The notes: generated by a model not told the origin, from the sequence alone. Shown: positions 32,789 to 42,068, counted from the first letter of the stretch. The stretch: DNA of 64,000 bases from an uncultured Campylobacter sp. (GCF_947255105.1 NZ_CAMYFP010000005.1:1-64000), one strand, 5' to 3'. Numbers and translations are program-made.

Positions 32789-32962
32789 CTATTTTTTTAT
32801 AGAGCATCTGTTTAAAAAGTAGCAAGCAGGACAAAAGCCACTTATCCCAACTGCAATAGGCAAAAGCCCAACAAGAGCAAACCAACTATGAAAAGCAAAA
32901 TAAAAAACCGCTATCCAAACAACTCCCAACAGAACTCTTAAAATTCTTTTGTTTCTACTCAT
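32789..32962 (-). CDS. DUF2892-type small membrane protein, 57 residues
   Basis: This gene was found by reading the strand directly. It encodes MSRNKRILRVLLG, a first helix, then GLLPIAVGISGFCPACYFLNRCS, which matches the G-x-x-P-x-x-x-G-x-x-G-x-C-P pattern of DUF2892 (the inner-membrane segment also found at the end of YgaP rhodanese). Two membrane helices and three cysteines near the C-terminus are visible. A site resembling AGGGG precedes the ATG, and a hairpin terminator follows. The family's function is unknown; a link to sulphur handling has been suggested by YgaP. Confidence 0.8.
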   Translation of the reverse strand: MSRNKRILRVLLGVVWIAVFYFAFHSWFALVGLLPIAVGISGFCPACYFLNRCSIKK

Positions 32963-33048
32963 CTTTACCCCTTTTAAATTTCAATAGTCTATCTTACTAT
33001 GAAATTTATTAAAGTTTTTAAACAAATCACAAAAAGCTAAATTTTAGT

Positions 33049-33054
33049 TATAAT
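33049..33054 (+). promoter_or_regulatory. Probable -10 box of the first MFS gene
   Basis: A perfect TATAAT in a T-rich context lies 23 bases upstream of the start codon of the MFS transporter gene. Confidence 0.6.
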
Positions 33055-33076
33055 CAACTCTTTACAATGGAGAGTT

Positions 33077-34270
33077 ATGAGAAGACATATTGCACTTTTA
33101 CTACTAAACAAAAACATAAGAATCCTTGCTACAATCCAACTCATCTGCTATTTTGGCGGATGGTTTAGCTACACTGGTATCTTTACCTTATTAATTGAGC
33201 TAAATGCTCCAATATGGGCGATAAGCTTTACAGCTGCAATGGCATTTGTCCCTGGTGTCGTCCTTGCTCCAATAAGCGGCGTTATCATAGATAAATTTAA
33301 GCCATTTAGTCTATTTATCTCATTTATGCTAATTGAGTGCATAACAGTTTTATTACTAATCTTGGTAGATAGTATGAGTTGGTTTTGGTTTATGCAACTT
33401 ATTGTCTTTATAAGAATGGGCTTAGCGGGAATGTATTTTCAAGTAGAGATGAGCCTACTTCCAAAGCTCTTAACAAGATCTCACCTAAAACTAGCAAATG
33501 AAATCCACTCCGTCATCTGGGCAGTTTCATATACCGCTGGCATGGGACTAGCAGGCATTTATATACACAACTTTGGCATATATAGCTCATTTGTCTTTGA
33601 CTCTATACTTTATGCTATAGGCATAGCGCTACTTTTTAAACTAAAGCTTCCACCACTCTATCAGAGCAAAAAGCAAAAAGTTATGACTATGTTAAAAGAT
33701 GGTCTTGCATATATAAAAAATAGCCCCTTAATGATACATCTCATCATAATACACTCCTTTGTAGGAATAACCTCTTATGATACGCTTATTGCGCTTATGG
33801 CTGATTATAAATATAAAGAGATTTTAAGCACTTCTTTGATAATTGGCTTTATGAATATGTCAAGGGCTTGCTCGCTTATATTAGGACCTATAATCCTAAG
33901 TAAATTTACCAACACAAAAACACTATTTTGGCTCTTTATAGGGCAGTTTTTAGGCATTGGTATCTGGTCTATTTTGCAATTTGACTTCTATGTTGGCTTT
34001 ATAGGCCTAGTCTGTGCTGGATTTTGCACCTCAACTCTTTGGTCTTATAGCTACACTCTTATACAAAATCACTGCGACAAGGAGTATCATGGAAGAGTTG
34101 TTGCCTATGTAGATATGGTGTTTTTAGGCGTTTCTGCCCTAACCTCTCTTGCTATTGGCTTTCTTTATAAGGTTGGGTTATCTCTTAGTTTTATCACATT
34201 TTTGATGGGTTTTGCCTTTTTTATAGGGGCCTTTTACTATAGATATGTCATCAAGAAATTTAGCCTATAG
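33077..34270 (+). CDS. Major facilitator superfamily transporter (EntS/MFS_3-like)
   Basis: The 397-residue protein has about twelve membrane helices. The segment GVIIDKFKPF after the second helix corresponds to the MFS loop motif (GxxxDRxGR/K), and the pattern is repeated less clearly in the second half. Its general look fits the MFS_3 group that includes siderophore exporters such as EntS, but no substrate can be named. It has its own promoter and ends tail-to-tail with a second MFS gene, the two overlapping by six bases. Confidence 0.85.
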   Translation: MRRHIALLLLNKNIRILATIQLICYFGGWFSYTGIFTLLIELNAPIWAISFTAAMAFVPGVVLAPISGVIIDKFKPFSLFISFMLIECITVLLLILVDSMSWFWFMQLIVFIRMGLAGMYFQVEMSLLPKLLTRSHLKLANEIHSVIWAVSYTAGMGLAGIYIHNFGIYSSFVFDSILYAIGIALLFKLKLPPLYQSKKQKVMTMLKDGLAYIKNSPLMIHLIIIHSFVGITSYDTLIALMADYKYKEILSTSLIIGFMNMSRACSLILGPIILSKFTNTKTLFWLFIGQFLGIGIWSILQFDFYVGFIGLVCAGFCTSTLWSYSYTLIQNHCDKEYHGRVVAYVDMVFLGVSALTSLAIGFLYKVGLSLSFITFLMGFAFFIGAFYYRYVIKKFSL

Positions 34271-35458
34271 TGACTCTGTAAGTTTGCTAGTTGGAAACTC
34301 GTCGCTTCTGTCTTCTTTTGGGACCTGCCTTTGATAGAGTGCAAAGATAATAAGTGCAAAAAGCGCCACTACATAGACAAGCATAAAGCCCTTACTTCCA
34401 AACATCTTCATAAAAAGTCCTGCAATTAGCGGTCCAAAAAGCGAGCCTGTAGTGTAGCTAAGAAGCAGTGCCGCCCCTATCTCAACTGTTTTGCTTTTGT
34501 CGTGTAAGACATCATTTGCCCTTGCAAGTCCAAGCACATAGAGACAAAATGTTCCAAAACCTATGAAAAAGACCAAAAGTATCTGAGCTAAAAAGTTATC
34601 ACTAAAGATAACCATCAAAGTAGAGGCAACTAATCCCGTGCTAGCTGCTAGCATTATGGAGTATTTTCTGCCGATTTTGTATGAGTAGAGTCCAAAAAAT
34701 ATCTGCGATACAAAGCCACCAACCATAGCAACTATCATAAATAGCGATATCATAGAGACATCTTGCCCCAAATTTAAGACATAAACACTACCCATAGAGA
34801 AAAAGCCATTTAGCGCAATACCGCCAACAAATGTTGAAAATAGCGCCAATGGAACTACTCCAAATATATTTGGTATAAAGAGTTTTCGCTTTGGTGGAAG
34901 ACGTGGCTCTCTTATGCCGATGATATTTACAGGAATGGAGCCAAGCACTATAAATGAAGCACTTATTAGTATGATGTAACTAGAATCAAGCTTTAGCGAT
35001 AAAAAAAGCACACCGATACCAAAACTTGCGTAGTAGATGATCTCATAAAGGCCTAAGAAAACGGAACGATTTTTGTTGGTAGATTTGGTATTTAGAAGGC
35101 TTTCTACAATCATAACAATGCTGTAGTATGAAAATCCTAGAAAAAACCTAAGAATAGCCCAATAAAAGATATTTGACCAGAAATTATGGAAAAGAGCTGA
35201 GAGAGCAAAAAGTGCCGTTAAGATGGCATAAGATCTCACATATCCAAAGGCCGATATAAAGCTATAGGTAAAGATAGTGCTACACATTGCCCCAAGAAAA
35301 AAGCACGATGTAACCAAGCCAATGGCAAGTTCGCTATAACCGCCACCTTTTAGGATAACTCCTGCTGAAGTTATAGCCAAACCATTACCTATAAAGATAA
35401 AACTAATACCGACATAAAGCCCAAGCAAGGCTCTTATAAGTTTAACTGCTCTTTGCAT
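34265..35458 (-). CDS. Major facilitator superfamily transporter (YcaD-like)
   Basis: I choose the ATG at 35458 (MQRAVKLIRALLGLY) rather than an upstream in-frame start at 35524, because the upstream 22 residues overlap the preceding gene fully and the shorter form begins just before the first helix as in related proteins. This gives 397 residues and about twelve helices, with FGLYSYKIGRKYSIM as the loop motif in the second half. In C. jejuni an MFS gene follows the same two small membrane-protein genes and hemL, so the cluster is conserved. Substrate unknown. Confidence 0.85.
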   Translation of the reverse strand: MQRAVKLIRALLGLYVGISFIFIGNGLAITSAGVILKGGGYSELAIGLVTSCFFLGAMCSTIFTYSFISAFGYVRSYAILTALFALSALFHNFWSNIFYWAILRFFLGFSYYSIVMIVESLLNTKSTNKNRSVFLGLYEIIYYASFGIGVLFLSLKLDSSYIILISASFIVLGSIPVNIIGIREPRLPPKRKLFIPNIFGVVPLALFSTFVGGIALNGFFSMGSVYVLNLGQDVSMISLFMIVAMVGGFVSQIFFGLYSYKIGRKYSIMLAASTGLVASTLMVIFSDNFLAQILLVFFIGFGTFCLYVLGLARANDVLHDKSKTVEIGAALLLSYTTGSLFGPLIAGLFMKMFGSKGFMLVYVVALFALIIFALYQRQVPKEDRSDEFPTSKLTESL

Positions 35459-35858
35459 TGATAAATCCGTAGATAAAGATAGTAAGCTGCATAACAACAA
35501 CGCCCAAAATGATACCAAAAACATTTAGTAAGTGAAATTTAGCCAATGCAAAGAATGAAAGTGCAAACAAAAAATAGCAAAAAAGTCTAAGTGGCGAAAA
35601 GTAGCTAGAAAATACTCTATTTTTCTTCATCTCTGCTCTCTCATCATCTTTGCCATTCTCATCATCTTGTGCAATCTCAAAGCCTGTGTCATAGAGGTTT
35701 TTTATGATTTTGTTGTAGTAGGCATTGTATGAGCTAAAAACAATAAGCAGAGACAACAAAAAACTACTAAAAGAGCTTATTAAAAAATTAAACCCCAAAA
35801 AATAGGACAAAATTAGCAGTAACAAAAGTCCAGCCAAACAGTACAAAGCTAGCTTCAT
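35442..35858 (-). CDS. Small integral membrane protein, 138 residues
   Basis: Four hydrophobic segments are visible, two before and two after a charged loop (QDDENGKDDERAEMKKNR, about 64-81). No known domain is recognised. The gene overlaps the AtpI-like gene upstream (ATGA) and the MFS gene downstream (17 bases). Its position between hemL and the transporter is conserved in Campylobacter, as I recall, so the protein is real, but its role is unknown. Confidence 0.8.
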   Translation of the reverse strand: MKLALYCLAGLLLLLILSYFLGFNFLISSFSSFLLSLLIVFSSYNAYYNKIIKNLYDTGFEIAQDDENGKDDERAEMKKNRVFSSYFSPLRLFCYFLFALSFFALAKFHLLNVFGIILGVVVMQLTIFIYGFINAKSS

Positions 35859-36154
35859 TCATCCTCTTCTTTCTCTTCATCGCTAAAATCGGGCTTAAAG
35901 TTTTTATAACGCTCATCACTCTCAAGCTCTTTCATCTGTTTTATTTGTGATCTATAGACCTTATAGACATTTAGATAGGCAGCAGCTAGCCCAATAAACA
36001 GACAGAAGAAGAACAAAAACCTACTTCCAGTTAGCTTTTGTAGCCACATTCCCAAAAAGACTCCACATGCAATAGCTACAACTATAGAGATGCCAAGACT
36101 TAGATAGTTGGCACCTCTTATTATCTTGTATAAATGTCTTGTTATTCTTCTCAA
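35855..36154 (-). CDS. AtpI-like small membrane protein
   Basis: The protein has two hydrophobic helices (VVAIACGVFLGMWL and FLFFFCLFIGLAAAYLNVYKVY) in the layout of the ATPase gene 1/AtpI family, which helps assemble or supply magnesium to ATP synthase. I take the TTG at 36154 as start (99 residues) because AGAGG lies six bases before it; a TTG two codons upstream has no room for a ribosome binding site. The C-terminal tail is very acidic (DFSDEEKEEDE). The gene is not next to ATP synthase genes, so the role is uncertain. Confidence 0.65.
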   Translation of the reverse strand: MRRITRHLYKIIRGANYLSLGISIVVAIACGVFLGMWLQKLTGSRFLFFFCLFIGLAAAYLNVYKVYRSQIKQMKELESDERYKNFKPDFSDEEKEEDE

Positions 36155-36163
36155 AATCAACCT

Positions 36164-37435
36164 CTAAATGCTATTTATCGCTTTTTTAAATTTATCCAGT
36201 GCAAAATCAATCTCTTTATCGCCCATAACAGAGCAGATAAAGCCTGTTTCAAACTGACTAGGTGCCAAAAAGACCCCCTCTTTTAAGATCTTGTTATAAA
36301 ACTTAGCAAAAAATTTGGTATCACTTGTAAGCGCGTCTGCATAGTTTTGGACCTTTCTGTCTGTAAAAAAGTACCCAAACATAGAGCCAACATAGCAAGT
36401 CTGTATAGCAACTCCCTTTTTAGATGAGATCTCTTTAAAGCCATCGGTTAGTTTTTTGGCAAGTGCTTCTAAATTTTGGTAGAGATTTTTACTCTTTGCA
36501 ATCTTTGTTAGCGAGGCGATACCAGCTGACATAGCTACAGGATTGCCACTGAGTGTGCCTGCTTGATAGACTGAGCCAAGCGGACTAACACACTCCATAA
36601 TCTCCTTTTTGCCAGCAAATGCCGCAGCATTGAGTCCGCCACCTATCACCTTGCCAAAGGTAACCATATCGGATTTTATGCCATAAATACCATAAGCACC
36701 AAGCCTACTTGCCCTATATCCGCTCATCACCTCATCAAAAATTAGCACTATATTTTCTCTATCACAAAGCTCTCTAAGTGCTATCAAAAACTCTTTTTTA
36801 GCAGGAACTAGTCCCATATTGCCAGCAATTGGCTCTATGATAATGGCGCCTATCTCATTGTTTTTTACTATATTTTCTACACTTTCAATATCATTATAGA
36901 TAGCCAAAAAGGTCTTAGCAACAGCCTCTTTTGGCACTCCGCTACTACTTGCACTTCCAAAGGTTGTAGCACCACTTCCAGCCTTTACTAAAAGTGCGTC
37001 ACTATGTCCATGATAGCAGCCTTCAAACTTAATAATGCCATCTTTTTTACTATAGCCTCTAGCAACTCTAATAGCGCTCATTGTAGCCTCTGTGCCGCTA
37101 TTTACAAAGCGAATCATATCCAAAAAATCATAGTCATCTAGTATAAGTTTGGCAAGTTTTTCTTCAAGTGGCGATGATGTTCCAAAACTAAGCCCCTTTT
37201 TAACACTTTTTATAACTGCTTCTTCTATATCTTCATCACAATGCCCAAAGATAAGCGGGCCCCAACTCTGCACAAAGTCAAGATATCTGTTGCCCTCAAT
37301 GTCTATTAGATAAGCGCCCTTTCCATAGTTTGTAAAAAATGGTCTGCTGCCTACATTGCCAAATGCCCTAACTGGCGAATTTACTCCACCAGGTATAAGC
37401 TTTTTTGCTATCATAAATAGTTCATCGTTTGTCAT
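36164..37435 (-). CDS. hemL: Glutamate-1-semialdehyde 2,1-aminomutase
   Basis: HemL converts glutamate-1-semialdehyde to 5-aminolevulinate, the entry to haem synthesis in bacteria that use the glutamyl-tRNA route. The 423-residue enzyme has IPGGVNSPVRAF at the start, GTEATMSAIR and CYHGHSDALLVK in the cofactor pocket, DEVMSGYR, and the pyridoxal-phosphate lysine Lys262 (TFGKVIGGG). Length and motifs are normal. Its start overlaps the preceding cytochrome c gene by 14 bases; haem supply and cytochrome genes in one operon fit together. Confidence 0.98.
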   Translation of the reverse strand: MTNDELFMIAKKLIPGGVNSPVRAFGNVGSRPFFTNYGKGAYLIDIEGNRYLDFVQSWGPLIFGHCDEDIEEAVIKSVKKGLSFGTSSPLEEKLAKLILDDYDFLDMIRFVNSGTEATMSAIRVARGYSKKDGIIKFEGCYHGHSDALLVKAGSGATTFGSASSSGVPKEAVAKTFLAIYNDIESVENIVKNNEIGAIIIEPIAGNMGLVPAKKEFLIALRELCDRENIVLIFDEVMSGYRASRLGAYGIYGIKSDMVTFGKVIGGGLNAAAFAGKKEIMECVSPLGSVYQAGTLSGNPVAMSAGIASLTKIAKSKNLYQNLEALAKKLTDGFKEISSKKGVAIQTCYVGSMFGYFFTDRKVQNYADALTSDTKFFAKFYNKILKEGVFLAPSQFETGFICSVMGDKEIDFALDKFKKAINSI

Positions 37436-37784
37436 TCTCTCTCCTTTTGTTAATCTCTTCTAAATAGCTATATATAGCCAAAATCTCATCTGCTGTTAAA
37501 AAATATTGCGGCATAATATCTGCTGCTTTATAGATCCCGTCTGCCAACTTTTGAGGAGTTAGCCCTCTAATTGGTGGCGCCTTTAGCTCAACTATCTTTC
37601 CTACATCTTTATATGTAGCTATCACTCCGCCCTCGCCAAATTTGCCATGACAGCCATGACAGCCAATCCCACGGGGATTTTTATAAAGCATAGTTCCATA
37701 CTCAAACTTTGTAATAAAGTTATCTGCAAAAACTAAAGAGAAAAAAAATAGCGATAACAAGACTCTAATCAACAGCCACTCCAC
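37422..37784 (-). CDS. Small periplasmic monohaem cytochrome c
   Basis: The 120-residue protein has a signal peptide (WLLIRVLLSLFFFSLVFA, cleavage near residue 20), a single haem motif C42-H-G-C45-H46 and a possible distal ligand Met91 (DIMPQYF), the class I cytochrome c layout. It precedes hemL in the same operon. It probably carries electrons between periplasmic redox partners; which ones cannot be told. Confidence 0.88.
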   Translation of the reverse strand: MEWLLIRVLLSLFFFSLVFADNFITKFEYGTMLYKNPRGIGCHGCHGKFGEGGVIATYKDVGKIVELKAPPIRGLTPQKLADGIYKAADIMPQYFLTADEILAIYSYLEEINKRRENDKR

Positions 37785-38007
37785 AAATAAATACCCAAAT
37801 TATAACCTAACAATCTTAAATTTATGGAGTTAAATTTATATAATAGCTCTTTAAATTTAATGATAAAAATAGCAAATTTATAGAAATTTTGTTAAATTTG
37901 AACTCCTTTTTAGGCTAAATTTATGCAAAGATAAATTTAAATTTTTTCTTTAAGTTAAGCTTTTTAAGATAGAATATAGCAAAACTGATAGAGCAAAGGA
38001 TTGTTTT

Positions 38008-38820
38008 ATGAAAAGAATTCTACTTATTTTGATGATTGGTTCGTTATTGGTTGCAAATTCAATTGATGAGATTAAAAGTGCAAATGAGATAAGAGTAGGC
38101 TTGTGGAAAGATTTAATGCCATTTTCAACTCTACAAGGCAACGAATATGTAGGTTTTGAAGCCGATCTTGCAAAAAAACTCCAAGAGAGAATTCTTCCAA
38201 ATGGAAAAATGGTCGTAGTTCCGATAAGTTCTCCACAAGAAAGAGTCACACTTCTTAAAGAAAACAAAGTTGATGTCGTCATCGCAATGATTTCCAAAAC
38301 AGAAGAATATCTAAAAGAGTTTGCCTTTGCTATGCCATATTTGCAAGTTCCTCAAGCAATAATGACTAAAAAAGATAGCACAGTTGGCGGACTAAAAGAT
38401 TTAGTAGATAAAACTGCAATAGTCATTGCTGGAAGCCACGGTGAAAGCTATGTTAGAAAAAACTTGCCATCATCTTCTATCGTCTATAGCGGCTCCAATA
38501 TGGAGGGTTATGCTATGCTAAAAGATGGTCTGGGCGACTACTACATAAATGACAACCTCATAATTCTCTCTTTTTGTATCACAGATGACGATGTTAAGGT
38601 TATCGAACCCTTTGCAACTCTTGGTCAAAACCAATACATCACACCTGCTGTATCCATTAGCAATAAAGGTTTGTTAGATGAGCTAAACAAGGCGATGATA
38701 GAGCTTAGTAAAGAGGGCTTTTTTCAAGAGCTATATAACAAATACTTTAAGCCATTTTATAAAGATACGCTAGATCCAAAGTCAGTCATACTTGATGATT
38801 TTTACCGCCTTTTTGGCTAA
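38008..38820 (+). CDS. Orphan extracellular amino-acid-binding protein (SBP family 3)
   Basis: The 270-residue protein has a signal peptide (MKRILLILMIGSLLVANS) and the family 3 periplasmic binding fold: IRVGLWKDLMPFS, GFEADLAKKL and VDVVIAMISKTEEYLKEFAFAMPY. These are the usual ligand-binding stretches, and relatives such as PEB1 or CjaC in C. jejuni bind aspartate, glutamate, histidine or cysteine. No permease or ATPase gene is adjacent and a strong terminator follows, so its transport partners must lie elsewhere or it serves as a sensor or adhesin. Confidence 0.88.
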   Translation: MKRILLILMIGSLLVANSIDEIKSANEIRVGLWKDLMPFSTLQGNEYVGFEADLAKKLQERILPNGKMVVVPISSPQERVTLLKENKVDVVIAMISKTEEYLKEFAFAMPYLQVPQAIMTKKDSTVGGLKDLVDKTAIVIAGSHGESYVRKNLPSSSIVYSGSNMEGYAMLKDGLGDYYINDNLIILSFCITDDDVKVIEPFATLGQNQYITPAVSISNKGLLDELNKAMIELSKEGFFQELYNKYFKPFYKDTLDPKSVILDDFYRLFG

Positions 38821-38824
38821 GTTA

Positions 38825-38852
38825 GATAGTTGGCGAGCAAAAGCCAACTATC
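38825..38852 (+). terminator. Strong terminator behind the binding-protein gene
   Basis: GATAGTTGGC (38825-38834) and GCCAACTATC (38843-38852) form a perfect 10-bp stem around GAGCAAAA, four bases behind the stop codon. The tail ACTCTGTTTTAAATTT is moderately T-rich. Confidence 0.8.
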
Positions 38853-38931
38853 ACTCTGTTTTAAATTTCAAATTTAGACTATTTAAAGATAAAAAAGATT
38901 AAAATCACCCTAAATTTCAACAAGGATAGAG

Positions 38932-39363
38932 ATGTATCTGTTAGTTTTATTTATCCATCTTTTGTCTGCTATATTTTTTATAGGCTATCTCTTTTTTGAT
39001 GTGATAATCTATCCCTTTGCAAAACAAAAAATTGATGAAAAACTCTACATAGCTGTTAAAAAAGCCTACACAAAAGGAAGTGGCATAGTCTTTGGAGTGA
39101 TATTTTTGGTATTGTTAGCTAGTGGAATATGGCTCTCATCAAGATATATCGGCATCTCAAAGGGCTTTTTTAACTCTAAATTTCAAATATTTTTAAGCTT
39201 AAAGATATTAACAATTATCTTTATGTGCCTTATAACATTTGTATCGGTCTATTTTGTAGCAGTTTTAAAAAAGCCAGATCCATTTGGCAAATTTTCACAC
39301 CAAATAGCTCTCATCTTATGCATAATAGTTGTCTTTTTTGCAAAAGCTATGTGGCATCTATAA
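38932..39363 (+). CDS. Four-helix membrane protein (CopD/UPF0093-like)
   Basis: The 143-residue protein has four hydrophobic helices, starting with YLLVLFIHLLSAIFFIGYLFF with a histidine in the first helix and ending FFAKAMWHL. This layout resembles the CopD and HemJ-like group of small four-helix proteins that carry histidines for haem or copper. The resemblance is by layout only. It has an AAGGA site upstream and ends convergently with the TauE/SafE gene. Function not known. Confidence 0.7.
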   Translation: MYLLVLFIHLLSAIFFIGYLFFDVIIYPFAKQKIDEKLYIAVKKAYTKGSGIVFGVIFLVLLASGIWLSSRYIGISKGFFNSKFQIFLSLKILTIIFMCLITFVSVYFVAVLKKPDPFGKFSHQIALILCIIVVFFAKAMWHL

Positions 39364-39404
39364 TCTCAATTTATGCTAAATTTCAAACTCTAAATATGCC
39401 AAAA

Positions 39405-40184
39405 CTAGATAAATTTAAGAAACATATTTATACTCAAAGCAAACAAAAAGACTCCAAAAATCTTCCTAACGATACTTGACTTGATGTGATGAACTATCTT
39501 TACACCAAGAGGGGCAAACAAAAAGCTAGTAATAGTTGTAAAAAAAACTGCCTTTAAATTTACATATCCAACTATAAAGTTGGCGATATCTGTATTTTGC
39601 CAACCGCTTATTATGTAGCCAAAAGTCCCAGCTATAGAGAGCGGAAAGCCAATAGCTGCCGAAGTTCCAATGGCCTTTTTGATATCAACTCCTTGAGATG
39701 CAACATATGGCACGCTAAGACTGCCGCCACCAATAGAAACGATTGCTGAAACTGCTCCTATAATAGCACCTGCGATAAACTGCACGCCCCTTTTATAGAC
39801 TTTAGAAGCCTTTGTTGTAACAGTTGCAAAAAACATTCTTAGAGCTTGAATAAACATATAAAGACTAAATATCAAAGCTAGATAAAAAGCCGGTATAATC
39901 GAAGCTACAAATGCGCTACTCATAGTTCCTACAACAACACCTGGCGCCATAAATTTAAATATATCCCATCTAACTGCGTGATTTTTGTTGTGTGCTTTAA
40001 AACTTGAAAATGAGGTAATGATGATGGCACACATACTGCTTCCAAGAGCTAAATGAAGGGGCTCATTAACTGAGTTTTCTAAAAATATCATAGTAAATAC
40101 TGGCACCATAATGCCACCTCCCCCAATCCCAAACATTCCTGCACAAACGCCAACAAAACAGCCCAAAAAAAGATACTCTATCAC
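39405..40184 (-). CDS. TauE/SafE family anion exporter
   Basis: The 259-residue protein has seven to eight membrane helices and the two family repeats: GIGGGGIMVPVF near the N-terminus and SIGGGSLSVPYVA in the middle, each followed by the GTSAA/GSS-type motif. The start is GTG at 40184, behind AAGGAA. Relatives move sulphite, sulphonates or organosulphur compounds; the substrate here is open. The gene stands alone, with folD transcribed away from it. Confidence 0.92.
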   Translation of the reverse strand: MIEYLFLGCFVGVCAGMFGIGGGGIMVPVFTMIFLENSVNEPLHLALGSSMCAIIITSFSSFKAHNKNHAVRWDIFKFMAPGVVVGTMSSAFVASIIPAFYLALIFSLYMFIQALRMFFATVTTKASKVYKRGVQFIAGAIIGAVSAIVSIGGGSLSVPYVASQGVDIKKAIGTSAAIGFPLSIAGTFGYIISGWQNTDIANFIVGYVNLKAVFFTTITSFLFAPLGVKIVHHIKSSIVRKIFGVFLFALSINMFLKFI

Positions 40185-40341
40185 CTGAATTTCCTTTGAA
40201 AGTGGATAAATTTAATAAAACAGCTCTAAATTTATCTCTAATTGGTTGAAATATATCTGAAAAAAGCAATAAAAAATATTAGTTTAATCAAAAATTAGTT
40301 ATCATACATAGTTATTTACAATTTACAAAAAAGGTTCTTTT

Positions 40342-41193
40342 ATGCAGATAATAGATGGTAAAGAGATATCTAAAAAAGTTAAAAATGAGGTCAAAATAGA
40401 GAGCGAAAAGCTAACCACCCTTGGTACAAAACCAACACTTGCAGTTATTTTGGTAGGTGAAGACAAGGCAAGTATGACCTATGTCGCCTCCAAAGAAAAG
40501 GCTTGCAAGGCTTGCTCTATGGGCTCTTTTGTCTATAGACTTCCAAAAGATACAACCAAAGATGAGCTACTAAAACTTATAAAAAAGCTAAACAGTGACG
40601 ATGAGGTTCATGGTATCTTAGTTCAACTTCCACTTCCAAAACAAATAGATACTTATGAAATTTTGCTTGCTATAGATCCAGCCAAAGATGTTGATGGCTT
40701 TCATCCAATAAATGTAGGAAGACTACTACTTGGTATTGATGGATTTGTCCCTTGCACTCCACTTGGCATAATGAGACTTTTAAAAGAGTATGGGATAGAA
40801 GTTAGCGGAAAAGAGGTCTGCGTTGTTGGACGAAGCTCCATTGTTGGAAAACCGATGGCAAACTTAATGCTAAATGCAAATGCAACTCCTACCATAACTC
40901 ATAGCAGGACAAAAAACTTAAAAGAGGTCACCAAAAGAGCAGATATCGTAGTAGTTGCTATTGGCAAACCGGGCTTTTTGACAGCCGATATGGTAAAAGA
41001 TGGCGCAGTTGTAGTTGATGTTGGTATCAATAGACTAGAGAGCGGCAAATTAGTAGGCGATGTGGATTTTGAGGCAGTTAGCAAAAAATGTAGTTTCATC
41101 ACTCCAGTGCCAGGTGGCGTTGGACCAATGACTATAGCAATGCTACTTTCAAACACACTAAAAGCCGCTAAAGATTTCCACCAAAAAAGATAG
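40342..41193 (+). CDS. folD: Methylenetetrahydrofolate dehydrogenase/cyclohydrolase
   Basis: FolD interconverts methylene-, methenyl- and formyl-tetrahydrofolate for purine, methionine-initiator and thymidylate synthesis. The 283-residue enzyme has YVASKEKAC with the catalytic lysine, VQLPLP, DVDGFHP, the NADP-binding GRSSIVGKPMANL and the C-terminal PVPGGVGPMTIAML. It starts the folD-lepB-rpiB-apt-dedA-pepA-ychF series, in which genes lie a few bases apart or overlap, so they probably form one long operon. Confidence 0.98.
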   Translation: MQIIDGKEISKKVKNEVKIESEKLTTLGTKPTLAVILVGEDKASMTYVASKEKACKACSMGSFVYRLPKDTTKDELLKLIKKLNSDDEVHGILVQLPLPKQIDTYEILLAIDPAKDVDGFHPINVGRLLLGIDGFVPCTPLGIMRLLKEYGIEVSGKEVCVVGRSSIVGKPMANLMLNANATPTITHSRTKNLKEVTKRADIVVVAIGKPGFLTADMVKDGAVVVDVGINRLESGKLVGDVDFEAVSKKCSFITPVPGGVGPMTIAMLLSNTLKAAKDFHQKR

Positions 41194-41195
41194 AG

Positions 41196-42059
41196 ATGAT
41201 GAAAAACTTTTTTAGTAGGATTTATCACTTTTCAGGAACTTGGACAGGAACTATTGTAATAGTTTTGTTTATCATCTTTTTTGTAGCGCAAGCCTTTGTT
41301 ATCCCAAGTGGCTCTATGAAAAATACACTTCTTATAGGCGATCATCTCTTTGTTAAAAAGTATAGCTATGGGATTCCTACGCCACACTTACCGTGGCTTG
41401 AGATAAAAGTTTTTCCTGATTTTAGAGGCGATGGACATCTTATTCGTGGCAAAATGCCCCAAAGAGGTGAAATAGTTGTCTTTAGAAATCCAAAAGCTCC
41501 AAAAATTCACTTTGTGAAAAGAAACTTTGCAGTTGGTGGCGATGAGGTTATCTTTATGCAAAATAGCATGTTTTTAAGACCACATGAGGGCGATAAATTT
41601 ATAACCCAAAACTATCCCAAAGAAAAGCTAGCAACCATCGATGGCAAGCTATTTGTAAAAGAGCCCTATGAGTTTAAGGGGATAAGATATATAGCTACAA
41701 AAGATGCCTTTGAGCAAGCTGCTTTAGCAACTCTAAATAGAGAAATTTTTATAAGAAAAAATGGCTATGAGATAGCGATGAAGCCAATACTTCTAAAGGA
41801 GTTTCCAACTTATAAAGAGCTAGAGTTCAATGCCTTTTATACAAAGGTGCCAGAGGGCGAGTTTTTCATGGTAGGCGATAACAGAAATAACTCAAATGAT
41901 AGTAGATTTTGGGGAAGCGTGGAGTATAAATTTATAGTTGGAAAGCCGTGGTTTGTCTATTTTAGTTGGAATTCAAACAAAGAGATAAGATGGGAGAGAG
42001 TTGGACGTTTTGTAGAGACTTTGCAAAATGATGAGAGATTTATCTATGATCAACCATAA
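41196..42059 (+). CDS. lepB: Signal peptidase I
   Basis: LepB cleaves signal peptides of secreted proteins at the outer face of the inner membrane. One N-terminal helix (about 17-35) precedes the catalytic Ser40 (PSGSM) and the general base Lys108 (VKRNFAVGGDEV). The C-terminal GDNRNNSNDSRFWG box is complete. At 287 residues it is normal for campylobacters. It begins two bases after the folD stop codon. Two ATG codons in a row make the exact start ambiguous by one residue. Confidence 0.97.
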   Translation: MMKNFFSRIYHFSGTWTGTIVIVLFIIFFVAQAFVIPSGSMKNTLLIGDHLFVKKYSYGIPTPHLPWLEIKVFPDFRGDGHLIRGKMPQRGEIVVFRNPKAPKIHFVKRNFAVGGDEVIFMQNSMFLRPHEGDKFITQNYPKEKLATIDGKLFVKEPYEFKGIRYIATKDAFEQAALATLNREIFIRKNGYEIAMKPILLKEFPTYKELEFNAFYTKVPEGEFFMVGDNRNNSNDSRFWGSVEYKFIVGKPWFVYFSWNSNKEIRWERVGRFVETLQNDERFIYDQP

Positions 42060-42068
42060 AGGATAAAA

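Noticed and set aside
35459..35524. Longer N-terminus for the YcaD-like MFS protein
   Set aside because: It would lie within the coding part of the upstream membrane-protein gene, and the extra residues add no membrane helix in the usual position; the ATG at 35458 is a better start.
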